Part shown: piece after piece, positions 1 to 9,362 of the stretch
How the letters are laid out: the number at the start of each line of letters is the position of its first letter
How positions within the stretch are numbered: position 1 is the first letter of the stretch
Assembly (NCBI GenBank): GCA_020444515.1
Contig: JAHLKX010000002.1
Coordinates: 584,146 to 648,145, forward strand
Length of the DNA stretch: 64,000 nt
Reading direction: 5' to 3'
Source of the DNA: Bacteroidota bacterium
GTDB taxonomy: Bacteria; Bacteroidota; Bacteroidia; Bacteroidales; JAADJA01
Position numbers and translations under genes: made by a program
Notes under the pieces: generated by a model
Databases searched by the model: none
The model's input: the letters and a program-made list of their open reading frames with translations, nothing else
Told to the model about the DNA's origin: nothing

Positions 1-2931
1 TTCAATGATATTGCTTACATAAAACGGCCCGCCTGCACCTGTTGAATAAATAGCGCCACCGCTTTGTTCAGCCCTATTTTTATTGAGCAGACAGTTTTTT
101 ACCAGCAGGTCACCGGAACTTTTCGAGTAGATGGCCCCACCGCGGTAATAGTCTCCATAAGAATCATGGGCATTGCCAAAGGTTATGCGGCAGTTGACCA
201 GTTTCGACGAATCCTGTCCGTTGGTTTTGGTATTGATGAATCGCAAACCCCGCCATCCTTCGATGGTGTCGGCAGGGGCAAATGTAATCCGGTCTGTTTC
301 TGTTCCTTCTGCCAGAATTCTGCCCCTGATTTCAAACCGATAATATCCCTGGAAGATCATGGTTACGCAGGGTTCAATGATAAGCTGGTCAGTTGATGCC
401 AAAATCAAATCTCCTTCAACATAGTAAGGACTTCCATCGCAAGTAAGGGTACCACTGATATTCCCTCCGGGAAGGGCAGTATAAACTTGTTCAAAGGGTA
501 TGGCTCCAAGATCAGTAAGTGTTCCATCCGGATCAAGTGGTGATGATGGGTTGCCGGCATCAATAGCCGGTGAGGGATTTCCGTCGGGCATTGGGTAAAC
601 CTCCCAGGTAAGCCGATAGTCATTGAAAGCAGGATCGGCAAACTGGGGATCAAGCTGACTCACATTTGTTCCTGTCCAATTACCATTTTTAACAATGCTA
701 TAATTGATGCTTACATTACCAAGTCCTGTGGTGTCGATTTCTTTGGAACCATTGTTCCAGAGAATTGAATTTTCGATAGCAATATCACCATCTTCAATAA
801 AAATTCCCTGCCCTGCCGGAATCGATGGATTATCAGCAATGGTTGTATTGGTCAGAGAGGCATGTGCATCCAATACATAAAAAGCTGAAGCACTATCAGA
901 ACTATTATGGTGGATGAATACATGATCAAAATTAACATTTGAGTTCCAGTAACATAATACTCCACCGGCCAGGTCTGCAGCAGTATTTTCGTATATCTCT
1001 GAATGTGTAACGGTCAGATTGGACTGGGTAATATACATTGCCCCCCCATCCACCAAGGCATCATTATCATGAATGATTACACCATCAAAAATGGCCCAGG
1101 AATACATGGCACCAATCCCGGCACCAAATTGTCCGCTATTATATCGAATGGAATCTTTAAAAAAAGTTGGATCGGCGTGATGACAAAATGCACCGCCACC
1201 TGTAGAAGTTGTGGAAGTATTTCGTTCAATAATATTATGACTAAGCAGGGGATCCGAATTTGAAAAGTAAAGTCCACCACCCATGATCGCTGTGTCTTTC
1301 CGGATGAGACAATTCTGGATCCTGATGTTTGAAGTATCATAACAGGCAATCCCGCCACCATAATCTGCCTGGCAATTTTGAATAAGGCAGTTTGAGATCA
1401 GCACTTTTGATGAATTTTCACAATAAACCGCACCACCTTTCTTTCCCCCATAAGCGTTGACAACAGTATATTCTCCTTTACCATGGTCAAATGAACAATA
1501 TTCGAGTTTGGAGCTATCAGCTGAATTGTTATTCAGATTGATAAACCGAATGCCTTCCATTCCAATGCGCGGAATTTCGGCACTGAAAAATATTGAATCG
1601 GTAATGTTACCAATGGCCAATAATCTTCCCTTAACATCGAGTTTATATCTTCCATTAAATATAATCTCAGTTCCCGGTTCTATCTCAAGCTCAAAACCTT
1701 CATCAACATAACAATTGTAATTGAACACATATGGGCCTCCTGCGGCCGTCCATGTGCCACTGGCATGCGCTGCTACCGGGAAAATATTCACTGTGGCCAT
1801 TTCATACACATCAAATAAATAGCCACCCGGGTCGAAATTATCGATGGAAAAGAATCCGTTATCGCTTCCACCCCAACCCCAGTTACAGTGAAACATGTCG
1901 CCCACATCATAGGCATCTATTACCCAGGCATGGCCGGCATCTTGTTGGTTGTCCTGTGCGGCATAAATAACAGGCCTGTTTAAATCAAGATTTTCTTTCA
2001 AGATCTCAACCCATGTAGTTGAATGTTCTGATCGCCGGATCCCTTCAACCGTTCCATGGAAATAAAAATAATCCCTTAAAGCATTGGCTACTTCGTCCTT
2101 TTCGTACCAAGTCCAGGCACCTGAGACTGAGGGTCCGTAATTCATATTGACAGCTACCCCGCAATGATAGTTTAATTCAGCGAGGTCTGCCAAATACACA
2201 TCAGAAGAGTCGGGAATGAAATCAAAATTGTAATAAGTGGTATCGAAATCAGCAGATTGATTACCGTATTCCGGATGATCCTCAGGAGTGTAACTATGAT
2301 TACCCATACCATGCCAGGGATGTTCCCAGTACTTCATCACCTGAGCCATGGCGGTTGCAACACATCCTACTAAAGCATGATCATTGCATGTTGGACAGGA
2401 ATTGGTATCCTCAGGACATAATCCATTATAAGGCCATCTTTGGTGCCAAATTGATTTTAACAAAGGAAAAGCATTCAATACGCCTTTGGGATTGAAACTG
2501 GCAGGAGATTTTTGATAATGTTCCCACTTATTTTTGACTTCTGGTAACTGAACTGCTCCCGTATTTTTCAGATTGGATATTATGTTCTGATATCGCTCCA
2601 AAATATAAAATTCAAAAGCCGGTGAATGATCACCTTCATTGTATTGACTTTCGAATGAATATCCAACAATGGGTTTTATTAGGTCATTTCCTGCAACTAC
2701 TGCAAATCCCTTTCCAGTATATTTTACAATATAAAGATAAGTCACACCATGCTCTTTTTCTTCAATTATTTCAGCAATTGAAGCTGTTTTATTTGGTTGG
2801 CCTGCTCTTTCAGTAAACAAATTGATGGCAATTGTTTTGGCAGTATTGATGTCAATATTTTTCGCCCTGGTGCTCATAGCGAAAATTATTACCAGAATGA
2901 TCAAAATTAAAATTGGAAGATGTTTTTTCAT
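1..2931 (-). CDS. C10 family (streptopain-like) cysteine peptidase with beta-helix tail, 3' end off the window
   Basis: The frame is open from an ATG at 2931 to position 1 with no stop (977 codons read, checked codon by codon), so the gene continues past the left edge. Residues 1-23 form a signal peptide. Residues about 25-140 look like the SpeB-type inhibitory propeptide. The catalytic domain carries the Cys in GCVATAMAQ (Cys190, codon 2362-2364), the His in AGHAWVIDAY (His334, codon 1930-1932) and the NWGWGG motif, as expected for family C10. From about residue 380 the protein becomes a right-handed beta-helix rich in NxxxxNxA and GGGxY turns, and has a choice-of-anchor-like AIDAGNPSSPLDPDGT segment. 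It should be exported and mature by removing its propeptide; the C-terminal anchor is not visible. It lies 7 bases after the 79-residue gene and is probably cotranscribed with it. Substrate is unknown. Confidence 0.9.
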   Translation of the reverse strand, partial: MKKHLPILILIILVIIFAMSTRAKNIDINTAKTIAINLFTERAGQPNKTASIAEIIEEKEHGVTYLYIVKYTGKGFAVVAGNDLIKPIVGYSFESQYNEGDHSPAFEFYILERYQNIISNLKNTGAVQLPEVKNKWEHYQKSPASFNPKGVLNAFPLLKSIWHQRWPYNGLCPEDTNSCPTCNDHALVGCVATAMAQVMKYWEHPWHGMGNHSYTPEDHPEYGNQSADFDTTYYNFDFIPDSSDVYLADLAELNYHCGVAVNMNYGPSVSGAWTWYEKDEVANALRDYFYFHGTVEGIRRSEHSTTWVEILKENLDLNRPVIYAAQDNQQDAGHAWVIDAYDVGDMFHCNWGWGGSDNGFFSIDNFDPGGYLFDVYEMATVNIFPVAAHASGTWTAAGGPYVFNYNCYVDEGFELEIEPGTEIIFNGRYKLDVKGRLLAIGNITDSIFFSAEIPRIGMEGIRFINLNNNSADSSKLEYCSFDHGKGEYTVVNAYGGKKGGAVYCENSSKVLISNCLIQNCQADYGGGIACYDTSNIRIQNCLIRKDTAIMGGGLYFSNSDPLLSHNIIERNTSTTSTGGGAFCHHADPTFFKDSIRYNSGQFGAGIGAMYSWAIFDGVIIHDNDALVDGGAMYITQSNLTVTHSEIYENTAADLAGGVLCYWNSNVNFDHVFIHHNSSDSASAFYVLDAHASLTNTTIADNPSIPAGQGIFIEDGDIAIENSILWNNGSKEIDTTGLGNVSINYSIVKNGNWTGTNVSQLDPQFADPAFNDYRLTWEVYPMPDGNPSPAIDAGNPSSPLDPDGTLTDLGAIPFEQVYTALPGGNISGTLTCDGSPYYVEGDLILASTDQLIIEPCVTMIFQGYYRFEIRGRILAEGTETDRITFAPADTIEGWRGLRFINTKTNGQDSSKLVNCRITFGNAHDSYGDYYRGGAIYSKSSGDLLVKNCLLNKNRAEQSGGAIYSTGAGGPFYVSNIIE

Positions 2932-2938
2932 TTTCAGG

Positions 2939-3178
2939 TTATTTTAAAAGGAATGTTTTGTGCATTTTGAGGTTTTCCGAATCAATCCTGACCCAGTATT
3001 TACCTTTGGGTTGATCAAGGGTGATCACTTCATAGTAGCTGTTTGCAATTTTATCTTTAAAAATTGTATTTCCCTGAGCATCATAAATGGAAAGGTTCCC
3101 CTGTTTCAGGATTTCACTTAAATGTATATACACGGTTTTTTCGCGTACCACGATCATGACTGATTTTGTGTTCAGCAT
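2939..3178 (-). CDS. Orphan T9SS type A sorting-domain-like small protein (79 aa)
   Basis: The 79 residues match the pattern of a T9SS C-terminal sorting domain: a short strand (VYIHLSEIL), a NLSIYDAQGNTIFKD segment like the usual ISIYDxxGRxV, then LDQPKGKYWVRI and a closing KTFLLK. There is no signal peptide and no cargo domain in front. The start ATG at 3178 is preceded by a good Bacteroidota promoter at 3206-3238, so it looks like a transcribed gene rather than the end of a longer one. It sits directly upstream of a C10 peptidase. Some C10 peptidases of Bacteroides are paired with small inhibitor genes, but this sequence resembles the sorting domain more than those inhibitors. Its role is unknown. 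Confidence 0.65.
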   Translation of the reverse strand: MLNTKSVMIVVREKTVYIHLSEILKQGNLSIYDAQGNTIFKDKIANSYYEVITLDQPKGKYWVRIDSENLKMHKTFLLK

Positions 3179-3205
3179 GTTCTTTTTCTTGGGATTTAGT
3201 TGGGT

Positions 3206-3238
3206 AAATATACAATGCCCATCTATTTATATTCAAAA
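3206..3238 (-). promoter_or_regulatory. Bacteroidota-type promoter for the 3178-to-1 operon
   Basis: Read on the minus strand this is TTTG (3238-3235), 21 bases, then TATATTTA (3213-3206), close to the TTTG-N19-21-TAnnTTTG consensus. It leaves a leader of roughly 25 bases before the ATG at 3178. Confidence 0.55.
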
Positions 3239-3396
3239 TTTAAGCGGGATATAATGTGGACATGAATGTATTCGCAGGTAGATAAAATGTAGATATTCTT
3301 TCTAATTTTAATCTCTAAATAGTTTTAAAAGAGGTGTTTATGTTAAATAAGGTTGATGACTATAAATATGACAGATAAATTGATGTGTAGATTTTG

Positions 3397-3404
3397 TAAA
3401 TTTG
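3397..3404 (+). promoter_or_regulatory. -7 element (TAAATTTG) of the TPR/HTH regulator gene
   Basis: This is an exact TAnnTTTG match 43 bases before the chosen ATG. No TTTG at the ideal upstream spacing is visible, so only the -7 box is supported. Confidence 0.4.
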
Positions 3405-3447
3405 AGACATTCTGCACCAATTGAACAATATCAAAAGCCCAATCAAA

Positions 3448-5241
3448 ATGAGACAGTCGGTTATTCAGATCTTTTTTTTCATCCCAATCTTTCTTTTCGG
3501 ACAGGCTGTGAAGGAAGACAGTCTTTTCAATCTTTTAAAAAACAAAACGGAAACCGAGCATGCATATATCTATAATGAGTTGGCTACACTTAAATTTAGT
3601 GAAGAGAAATTTGCAGAATCTATTGATTTTGCAAAGCAGGCTATTACCTATGCTCAAAAGTACAATCAAGCTGAAGAAGCCTACTATGCACTTACCAACC
3701 TGGCCTATGTCTATTATGATCTGGGTGACATGGATACTTCAATATTTTATGCCAAAGAGTCCTTGCCCATTGCTGAAAAGTCCGGGGATCTGAAATTGAT
3801 AGCCCGAACTTACAATCATCTGGGTAATGCGTACTCAAAGATTTCTGCTTTTGATAAATCATTGAGGTATTATCTGGAGTCCCTTCAAATGGTGGAGGAC
3901 ACTCTCCCCAATACCTCACCCGAAAACATCCAGTATTATAAATCGCTGTTGTTCAATAATATTGGGACGGTTTATAAAAATATGGATCAGTATGAAATTG
4001 CCCTCGATTATTTCAATCAATCACTGGAAATTAGAAGAAAACAAAACGATCTGAACGGTATAGCCTCCTGTTTGCAAAACATAGGTGTGATTTACGAACA
4101 AAATAAAGATTACGATACAACCCTGGCCCTTTATCATGAGGCCTTGAAAATTCGGGATTCACTTGATCAATATAGTTATAAGGCCGAGTTGTTATTAAAT
4201 ATTGGGGTCGTATTTATCAAAACAAAACAATATCAAGATTCTGAGGAGAAGCTGAAAGAAGCAATTCAAATATTTAAAATGCTGGATAAAAAACGGCTTT
4301 TGGCTTTTGCTTATCTGAACATTGCTAAGTTGTACATGAAAATCAATCAGCCGGATACAGCCTATGTATATTTAAAGAACAGCATTGAAATTTCTGAAAA
4401 GTATAATTACAGGGTTTTTGAACGAGATGCTTATGTGCAGCTAACCGATTATTTTGCCCGGAGGGGTGATTATAAAAAGGCCTGGGAAATCCAGGGTAAA
4501 CAAATAGCTCTTACAGATTCGGTATTTTCGACTGAAATGGCCACAAAAGTGGCAGAAATGAAGGCAAGATACGAAACAGAACGCATGGAGAAAGAAATCG
4601 AGATTCTTTCAAAAGACAATGAGATACAATCTTTAAAAATTAAACGAAAATCAACATGGGTATATATTTTAATCATCATTGCTGTTGTATTTGTTCTTTT
4701 ATTGCTGATTGCTGTTTTACTGCTGAACAGAAGACGATTGAAGCAAAAACAGATCAAGATCGAACTGGAGAAAAGCAAACTGCTTGAGAATAAACTCAAG
4801 GAGGAAAATGCTTATCAAAGCAAACAATTGACCACCCATGCCCTGAATATGCTTCAAAAAAACAAGTTGTTGCAGGAACTGGATTCCGAACTCAGATCAT
4901 TTGCACCCAGGGCTGATGATGCGCTGAAGAAAAAACTAAGTGATATCCGACGACAGATCAACCGAAATATGAATTCGGAGAAAGATTGGGCATTATTCAA
5001 ACTCTATTTTGAAGAAGTGAATCGGGATTTCTTTAGCACACTGCATGCACAAAGCCGTGATTTGACCAATGGTGATATGAAACTAGCTGCCCTGATCAGG
5101 CTTAATTTGAATATAAAAGAGGCGGCAGCAGTTCTAAATATTTCACCCGATAGTTTGCGAAAGGCTCGATATCGCCTTCGCAGGAAGCTGGGTTTGCTGG
5201 ATCGAGAAAACCTGACAGATTTTTTACAAAGGATTTCGTAA
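3448..5241 (+). CDS. TPR-repeat membrane regulator with C-terminal LuxR-like HTH
   Basis: This is the only clear plus-strand gene. I chose the ATG at 3448, which gives a clean signal peptide (MRQSVIQIFFFIPIFLFG), over an in-frame TTG at 3421. Residues about 30-345 are tetratricopeptide repeats (for example ARTYNHLGNAYSKISAFDKS). A membrane segment spans about 402-424, followed by a basic coiled coil. The C-terminal 90 residues end in an HTH of the type seen in Bacteroidota TPR regulators (IKEAAAVLNISPDSLRKARYRLRRKLGL). The layout implies periplasmic TPRs and a cytoplasmic DNA-binding tail, a one-component sensor. It converges with the GH57 gene, with 23 bases between stop codons. Its targets are unknown; neighbouring surface-protein operons are the obvious candidates (inference). 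Confidence 0.88.
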   Translation: MRQSVIQIFFFIPIFLFGQAVKEDSLFNLLKNKTETEHAYIYNELATLKFSEEKFAESIDFAKQAITYAQKYNQAEEAYYALTNLAYVYYDLGDMDTSIFYAKESLPIAEKSGDLKLIARTYNHLGNAYSKISAFDKSLRYYLESLQMVEDTLPNTSPENIQYYKSLLFNNIGTVYKNMDQYEIALDYFNQSLEIRRKQNDLNGIASCLQNIGVIYEQNKDYDTTLALYHEALKIRDSLDQYSYKAELLLNIGVVFIKTKQYQDSEEKLKEAIQIFKMLDKKRLLAFAYLNIAKLYMKINQPDTAYVYLKNSIEISEKYNYRVFERDAYVQLTDYFARRGDYKKAWEIQGKQIALTDSVFSTEMATKVAEMKARYETERMEKEIEILSKDNEIQSLKIKRKSTWVYILIIIAVVFVLLLLIAVLLLNRRRLKQKQIKIELEKSKLLENKLKEENAYQSKQLTTHALNMLQKNKLLQELDSELRSFAPRADDALKKKLSDIRRQINRNMNSEKDWALFKLYFEEVNRDFFSTLHAQSRDLTNGDMKLAALIRLNLNIKEAAAVLNISPDSLRKARYRLRRKLGLLDRENLTDFLQRIS

Positions 5242-5264
5242 AGGAGATGCGCCTTCGATCCATG

Positions 5265-8200
5265 TTACTGGGGAATCTGGCTTCCCTGTCCCAGATTGGG
5301 CCACCAAAAATCATTTTTATCTTTGTTTTCCGACTGACCATCCAGATTGTAATCCCCCGGAATATATCCCGTATGCCCGGCTTCGGAAGTCCATTCAGGA
5401 TATCGATCATCACTGTCGATTAATCCGTCGGCATTACCATCTGCCGCGATCATTCCCCACTTTCCGTTTCCCAGGTCTTTTTGTCCATTGTTGAATGCCT
5501 TTGCCTGCTCGTCTGTGAAATCGTAAGCCCAGGTGCCTGCTTCCTCGATAATTGGATTGGAAGAAAGAATACCAAGATGGTTTCTGTGCCGGACGGATAC
5601 AAACAAAGAGAATTGAATGTTTGTTAGGTTGGCCAGTGGCCATGAGCTTCCGTCAAGATCACGGATATGCCCGTTACTCATCAAAAAGACAGGTTGACGG
5701 TCAATGATGGTAGCCGGCAAAGCTGATGCTGCATCAGGTGCATCACGGAGTTCGAGCAAAACCCAGTCCACCACACCATCAGGGATTTCACCAACAGATT
5801 CATTTCCCGGATAGTTCCAGGGGTGGGTATTAAACGGCTGAGATAGGGGGATCAGATTTTCACTGGCAAGATGTGTATTCATCAATGAACCGTTAAAAGG
5901 ACCTTCGAGAAATACTTTCAAATCCAATAGAATGGGATCAACGTGCAAGATGGGAATAAAATAGTCGTTTCCATTGTTGTTGTCCCATGTGTTGTTATCA
6001 TAATGTATCACAAAGTTAATTCCTTCAGCTTCCTGCGATAAATTATTGAATGGGCCTATGACAATATTTAAAACATTCTCTGCATTTGGCCCGGAAAAAG
6101 GTGATTCGATGGCTGGCCCTGATCCATTAAACAGATATGAACCAGCAGGCCAGTATGCTGAAATCGGTGTTTGCCAGTTATTGCCTCCTGTTTTTAAAGC
6201 CCAGTGAAGTTTGGCTGTTGTTGGAGCCTGTCCTACGGAAACCGTAATAACATCATTTTGATTCGGATCTTGGGGTTGCCATTCCACACCCATGATCAAT
6301 TGTGAATCAAATGTTATATGGTAATCGTTTCCATTGTTGTTATCCCAGGTATCATTGGCAAAATGGATCACAAAATCGACAGCGTTCACTGTTTGAATGT
6401 CATTGTTGAAGGCACCAATGGAAAGGGTATAGTTGTTTTGGGCATCGGGTCCAACAAATGGAGTTTCAATAGCAGGACCAGTTCCATTGAAAAGGACAGA
6501 ACCAGCAGGCCAATAAACATCATCAGGCGTTTGCCATGTGGTTCCGATTGCATTTACCCCCCAATGCAGGTATGGTGCGGCCACCGGATCGGTGATGGTG
6601 ATCGTGATCAGATCATCAATTGTGGGTTGGGCGGGCTCCCATGAAAGGGCATACCCTCCGCTACCGGCTGTATAATTTCCCACATAAACATGTTGAATGG
6701 GTGTTTTATAGACATTTCCATAGGTATCGGTTGCTTCCACATAATAATCGACCAGCGTATCGGAGAGACCTGTGATTTCGGCATAATATTCATTGGCAAT
6801 ATAATCGGGCAGAATAAAGAATTCAATGTCTGGATTCCCGGTCACATTCCCTGTCGGAAAAATTCGTTCGGTCATCGGAATAGCGATCCAATCCTGAACA
6901 CCGGAACCTCCTGCATAGGTGTCGTTATCATTTTCGGTCAGCGGATTCACACCATCCTTGTCGAGTCGGTATTTTAATACCATCGATTGAAGCCCGGATA
7001 CATCATGTGCAAATGTCCAAACTGTGAAATCGGAACCATTTTGATGTTGTTGATAAGCATAAGCAGGACCAAAGCCTGTCCCACCAGGATTGTATGGATA
7101 CCTTTGGGGAATAAAAACAGAGGGGGGCGTATTATCGATTCCGGGACTTGAAGCAATAACCTGATCGGCATAATTTACAGCAAGATTGGCAGCCAGGGTT
7201 TGTTTGACTTCCATATCCAGGGAAGTACCGTAATACATATAACCACTGGTATATCCGGGAAGTAGATGATGCCAGGCCCTTTCGGCCAAAGAGGACGAAG
7301 GACCGGGGGAAACAATTTCGGATATATTGGCACCACCACTCAAATCTTCTGCCATGATCACGTGGTTTTCAGCAGCCACTAACACCGCCCAGTTACGAGC
7401 ATCTTCGGTCCAACCATTCGGGTCAAATTCATAATCGTTGGTATACATGGGCCAAATCCAATTGATGAATTGGGGGTGGCCCCAGTCGTTGGCTGCATTG
7501 AACCAGGAGCCATCTTCTACATGAACAATGTCATTTTCAGGAACCGGGTGATCATCAAGGAATTGTTGTACCGTTGTGGGAACATAACCTTGCGAAGCTG
7601 CTGCTGATGCAAATCCCGGTACAGAATTGTTGTAATAATCATATCCGCCGCCCCAGGCATTGTCGCCGTCATGGGCCATTAAAACAATAGAGGGGTGTGC
7701 CGGATCATTGAAGGGTGCAATATGTGCATCGACATCACCAGTGCCCATGGTGCCATAACCATTCTGATAACTCAGGAGATCGGCCATGGGAACAACCGTA
7801 ATGCTATACTCGGATCCTGTTTCAGGATCTATATAAACTGCCTTATGGGCCTGGTAGCAAAAGGGTGCTGCAAAGGTGCCGCCCCGACCATCGATTTGAC
7901 CACTCCACCAGTTGTTACCCGCAACATTTGTAATATCTGCTTTATTGGGCGGATCAATGTTGCAGCCGGATGTTCCGAAATTAAGCGGGTAATCGGATAA
8001 TGTTCGGGCCAGGTGGCTGTTGGCAATCACCGACCATTCAAATCCTTCTTCAACCAGCACTTTGATGATCCGCTCGCTAAAGGAACATTCCGCCGGCCAA
8101 TATCCTTTTGAATATGCGGGTGAGGAACCAAAAGTTAGGTCGTAAATATGGCGGTGTGCCTGTATCTCTTTTCGTAAAACACGGTCGCTGAGTAATGGCG

Positions 8201-8693
8201 AGAGGGCATGATGAAACGTAAAACCCATGATATCCATTCGTGGATTACCCCCAGATGTTTGCCAGTTTCGGGCGGTAATAAAATTATTTTCCCAGCCATT
8301 CGAATAACCCCATTGACCAGCACTGGCAAGGCTGTTCACATTCTCGATCAGACATCCCGAATAGTTGACCTGGGCACCCGCTTCCGGAAAGCCTAATAAA
8401 CTTTGAACGGCATCTTTTGTTCGCCACTGATAAACCGCTTTGCGATCGTCTTTATTAAAAATTTCCATCAGGTCATTCAAAGGATGCTGCTGGCCATCAC
8501 TATACCAGTTGCCATTGTTATCTTTCAGGTATTGCGATTCCCATGCAGCTTGGTAGTGGTATGGATTCCAGGAACTTTGTTCAGGCCAGTAGATGGGTTG
8601 CTGGAGATGCCAGAGATAAGTCGTATGAACCTGAGCTGCAAGCATCTGGCAAATCCCCATAAATGTTAGAAGCAAGCGTAAATGTTTTAGCAT
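5265..8693 (-). CDS. Secreted GH57-family glycosidase with two starch-binding-like modules and a dockerin-like C-terminal module
   Basis: Residues 1-21 are a signal peptide. The family 57 signatures are present: HLQQPIYWPE at 29-38 (region 1), GYWPAECSF with the candidate nucleophile Glu202, and AHDGDNAWGG with candidate acid/base Asp342 or Asp344. GH57 enzymes act on alpha-glucans (amylase, branching enzyme, glucanotransferase). Two repeats at about 685-795 and 800-915, each with LHWGVN- or LHWALK-like starts and a TWDNNNGNDY end, resemble CBM25/26 starch-binding sandwiches. Residues about 918-1142 are the window's recurring LKVFLEGP plus double EF-hand module. Length is much greater than cytoplasmic GH57 enzymes. 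There is no T9SS sorting domain. A TATTTTTG box lies 25 bases upstream of the ATG. Confidence 0.85.
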   Translation of the reverse strand: MLKHLRLLLTFMGICQMLAAQVHTTYLWHLQQPIYWPEQSSWNPYHYQAAWESQYLKDNNGNWYSDGQQHPLNDLMEIFNKDDRKAVYQWRTKDAVQSLLGFPEAGAQVNYSGCLIENVNSLASAGQWGYSNGWENNFITARNWQTSGGNPRMDIMGFTFHHALSPLLSDRVLRKEIQAHRHIYDLTFGSSPAYSKGYWPAECSFSERIIKVLVEEGFEWSVIANSHLARTLSDYPLNFGTSGCNIDPPNKADITNVAGNNWWSGQIDGRGGTFAAPFCYQAHKAVYIDPETGSEYSITVVPMADLLSYQNGYGTMGTGDVDAHIAPFNDPAHPSIVLMAHDGDNAWGGGYDYYNNSVPGFASAAASQGYVPTTVQQFLDDHPVPENDIVHVEDGSWFNAANDWGHPQFINWIWPMYTNDYEFDPNGWTEDARNWAVLVAAENHVIMAEDLSGGANISEIVSPGPSSSLAERAWHHLLPGYTSGYMYYGTSLDMEVKQTLAANLAVNYADQVIASSPGIDNTPPSVFIPQRYPYNPGGTGFGPAYAYQQHQNGSDFTVWTFAHDVSGLQSMVLKYRLDKDGVNPLTENDNDTYAGGSGVQDWIAIPMTERIFPTGNVTGNPDIEFFILPDYIANEYYAEITGLSDTLVDYYVEATDTYGNVYKTPIQHVYVGNYTAGSGGYALSWEPAQPTIDDLITITITDPVAAPYLHWGVNAIGTTWQTPDDVYWPAGSVLFNGTGPAIETPFVGPDAQNNYTLSIGAFNNDIQTVNAVDFVIHFANDTWDNNNGNDYHITFDSQLIMGVEWQPQDPNQNDVITVSVGQAPTTAKLHWALKTGGNNWQTPISAYWPAGSYLFNGSGPAIESPFSGPNAENVLNIVIGPFNNLSQEAEGINFVIHYDNNTWDNNNGNDYFIPILHVDPILLDLKVFLEGPFNGSLMNTHLASENLIPLSQPFNTHPWNYPGNESVGEIPDGVVDWVLLELRDAPDAASALPATIIDRQPVFLMSNGHIRDLDGSSWPLANLTNIQFSLFVSVRHRNHLGILSSNPIIEEAGTWAYDFTDEQAKAFNNGQKDLGNGKWGMIAADGNADGLIDSDDRYPEWTSEAGHTGYIPGDYNLDGQSENKDKNDFWWPNLGQGSQIPQ

Positions 8694-8717
8694 GAAGAAT
8701 AAAACTTATGAAAGAGG

Positions 8718-8725
8718 CAAAAATA
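8718..8725 (-). promoter_or_regulatory. -7 element (TATTTTTG) before the GH57 gene
   Basis: An exact TAnnTTTG match on the minus strand, 25 bases before the ATG at 8693 and inside the 43-base gap after the previous gene. No TTTG -33 partner is seen, so cotranscription from upstream is also possible. Confidence 0.4.
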
Positions 8726-8736
8726 ATCAATCCTTT

Positions 8737-9360
8737 CTATTTTTGATGAGGCAGGACACACAACCATTCAGGATAACTCAATGATTGTTCAAGTGCCAAC
8801 GGTAAAGGTGGGGGATCGAAAAAAATCTTTCTGAATCCTGACCTAAGAAGATTAACAGTCCTGCTTTCCGGGCCATAGGATTCCATACCGAAGGTCCAAT
8901 AATGGATTCCACTAAAAACAACGTTGCACAATTCAACATTCATTCCTTCACTGGGATACGGACCTTTTTTTGCAGGCACCCAGGTTTCAATGGCATCTGG
9001 TACATATTTTTGCAATAAGCGTTTTTTACGGATATCAATCCAGTGTTCTGGTTCATCTTTGAAGGTTGACAGCCCTTCCTGTTCATCGGCTTTAAAGCTC
9101 CATTTTTTCCAGGCGTCGACAATACCCTCAGCACTTTTCGAACTTAAAATACCCTCATTGAAAATTAATTTTTTAATTTCAAAACGACCTTCGCGAAGTT
9201 TAATACCAAGTTTCGATTGATCAGGCATGCAAAAATAATGATCAATTCTTTCCTCCTGGTCTTCAAAATAGCCGTCTAAACAGCTAAACCATTTTTTAAA
9301 TGATACTGGCATATCCCCTTTGTAAAACCATCTGATTTCAGCTGTATTAACAACAAACAT
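8737..9360 (-). CDS. Unknown cytoplasmic protein (207 aa), possibly CYTH/tunnel-fold
   Basis: I chose the ATG at 9360, two bases after the stop of the SGNH hydrolase gene (9363-9365); the longer open frame from 9411 would overlap that gene and looks spurious. The protein has no signal peptide or membrane segment. It opens with TAEIRWFYKGDMP and carries an alternating charged strand (SKLGIKLREGRFEIKK) that recalls the strands of triphosphate tunnel metalloenzymes (CYTH), but I do not see the diagnostic N-terminal ExExK motif. I therefore leave its function open. The two-base spacing implies translation coupled to the hydrolase gene. Confidence 0.8.
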   Translation of the reverse strand: MFVVNTAEIRWFYKGDMPVSFKKWFSCLDGYFEDQEERIDHYFCMPDQSKLGIKLREGRFEIKKLIFNEGILSSKSAEGIVDAWKKWSFKADEQEGLSTFKDEPEHWIDIRKKRLLQKYVPDAIETWVPAKKGPYPSEGMNVELCNVVFSGIHYWTFGMESYGPESRTVNLLRSGFRKIFFDPPPLPLALEQSLSYPEWLCVLPHQK

Positions 9361-9362
9361 GT

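Noticed and set aside
2939..3178. C10 peptidase inhibitor gene (Spi or staphostatin type)
   Set aside because: The 79 residues match the T9SS sorting-domain pattern from end to end; only gene position suggests an inhibitor.
3421..3447. TTG start for the TPR/HTH regulator
   Set aside because: It adds nine polar residues in front of a good signal peptide that begins at the ATG at 3448.
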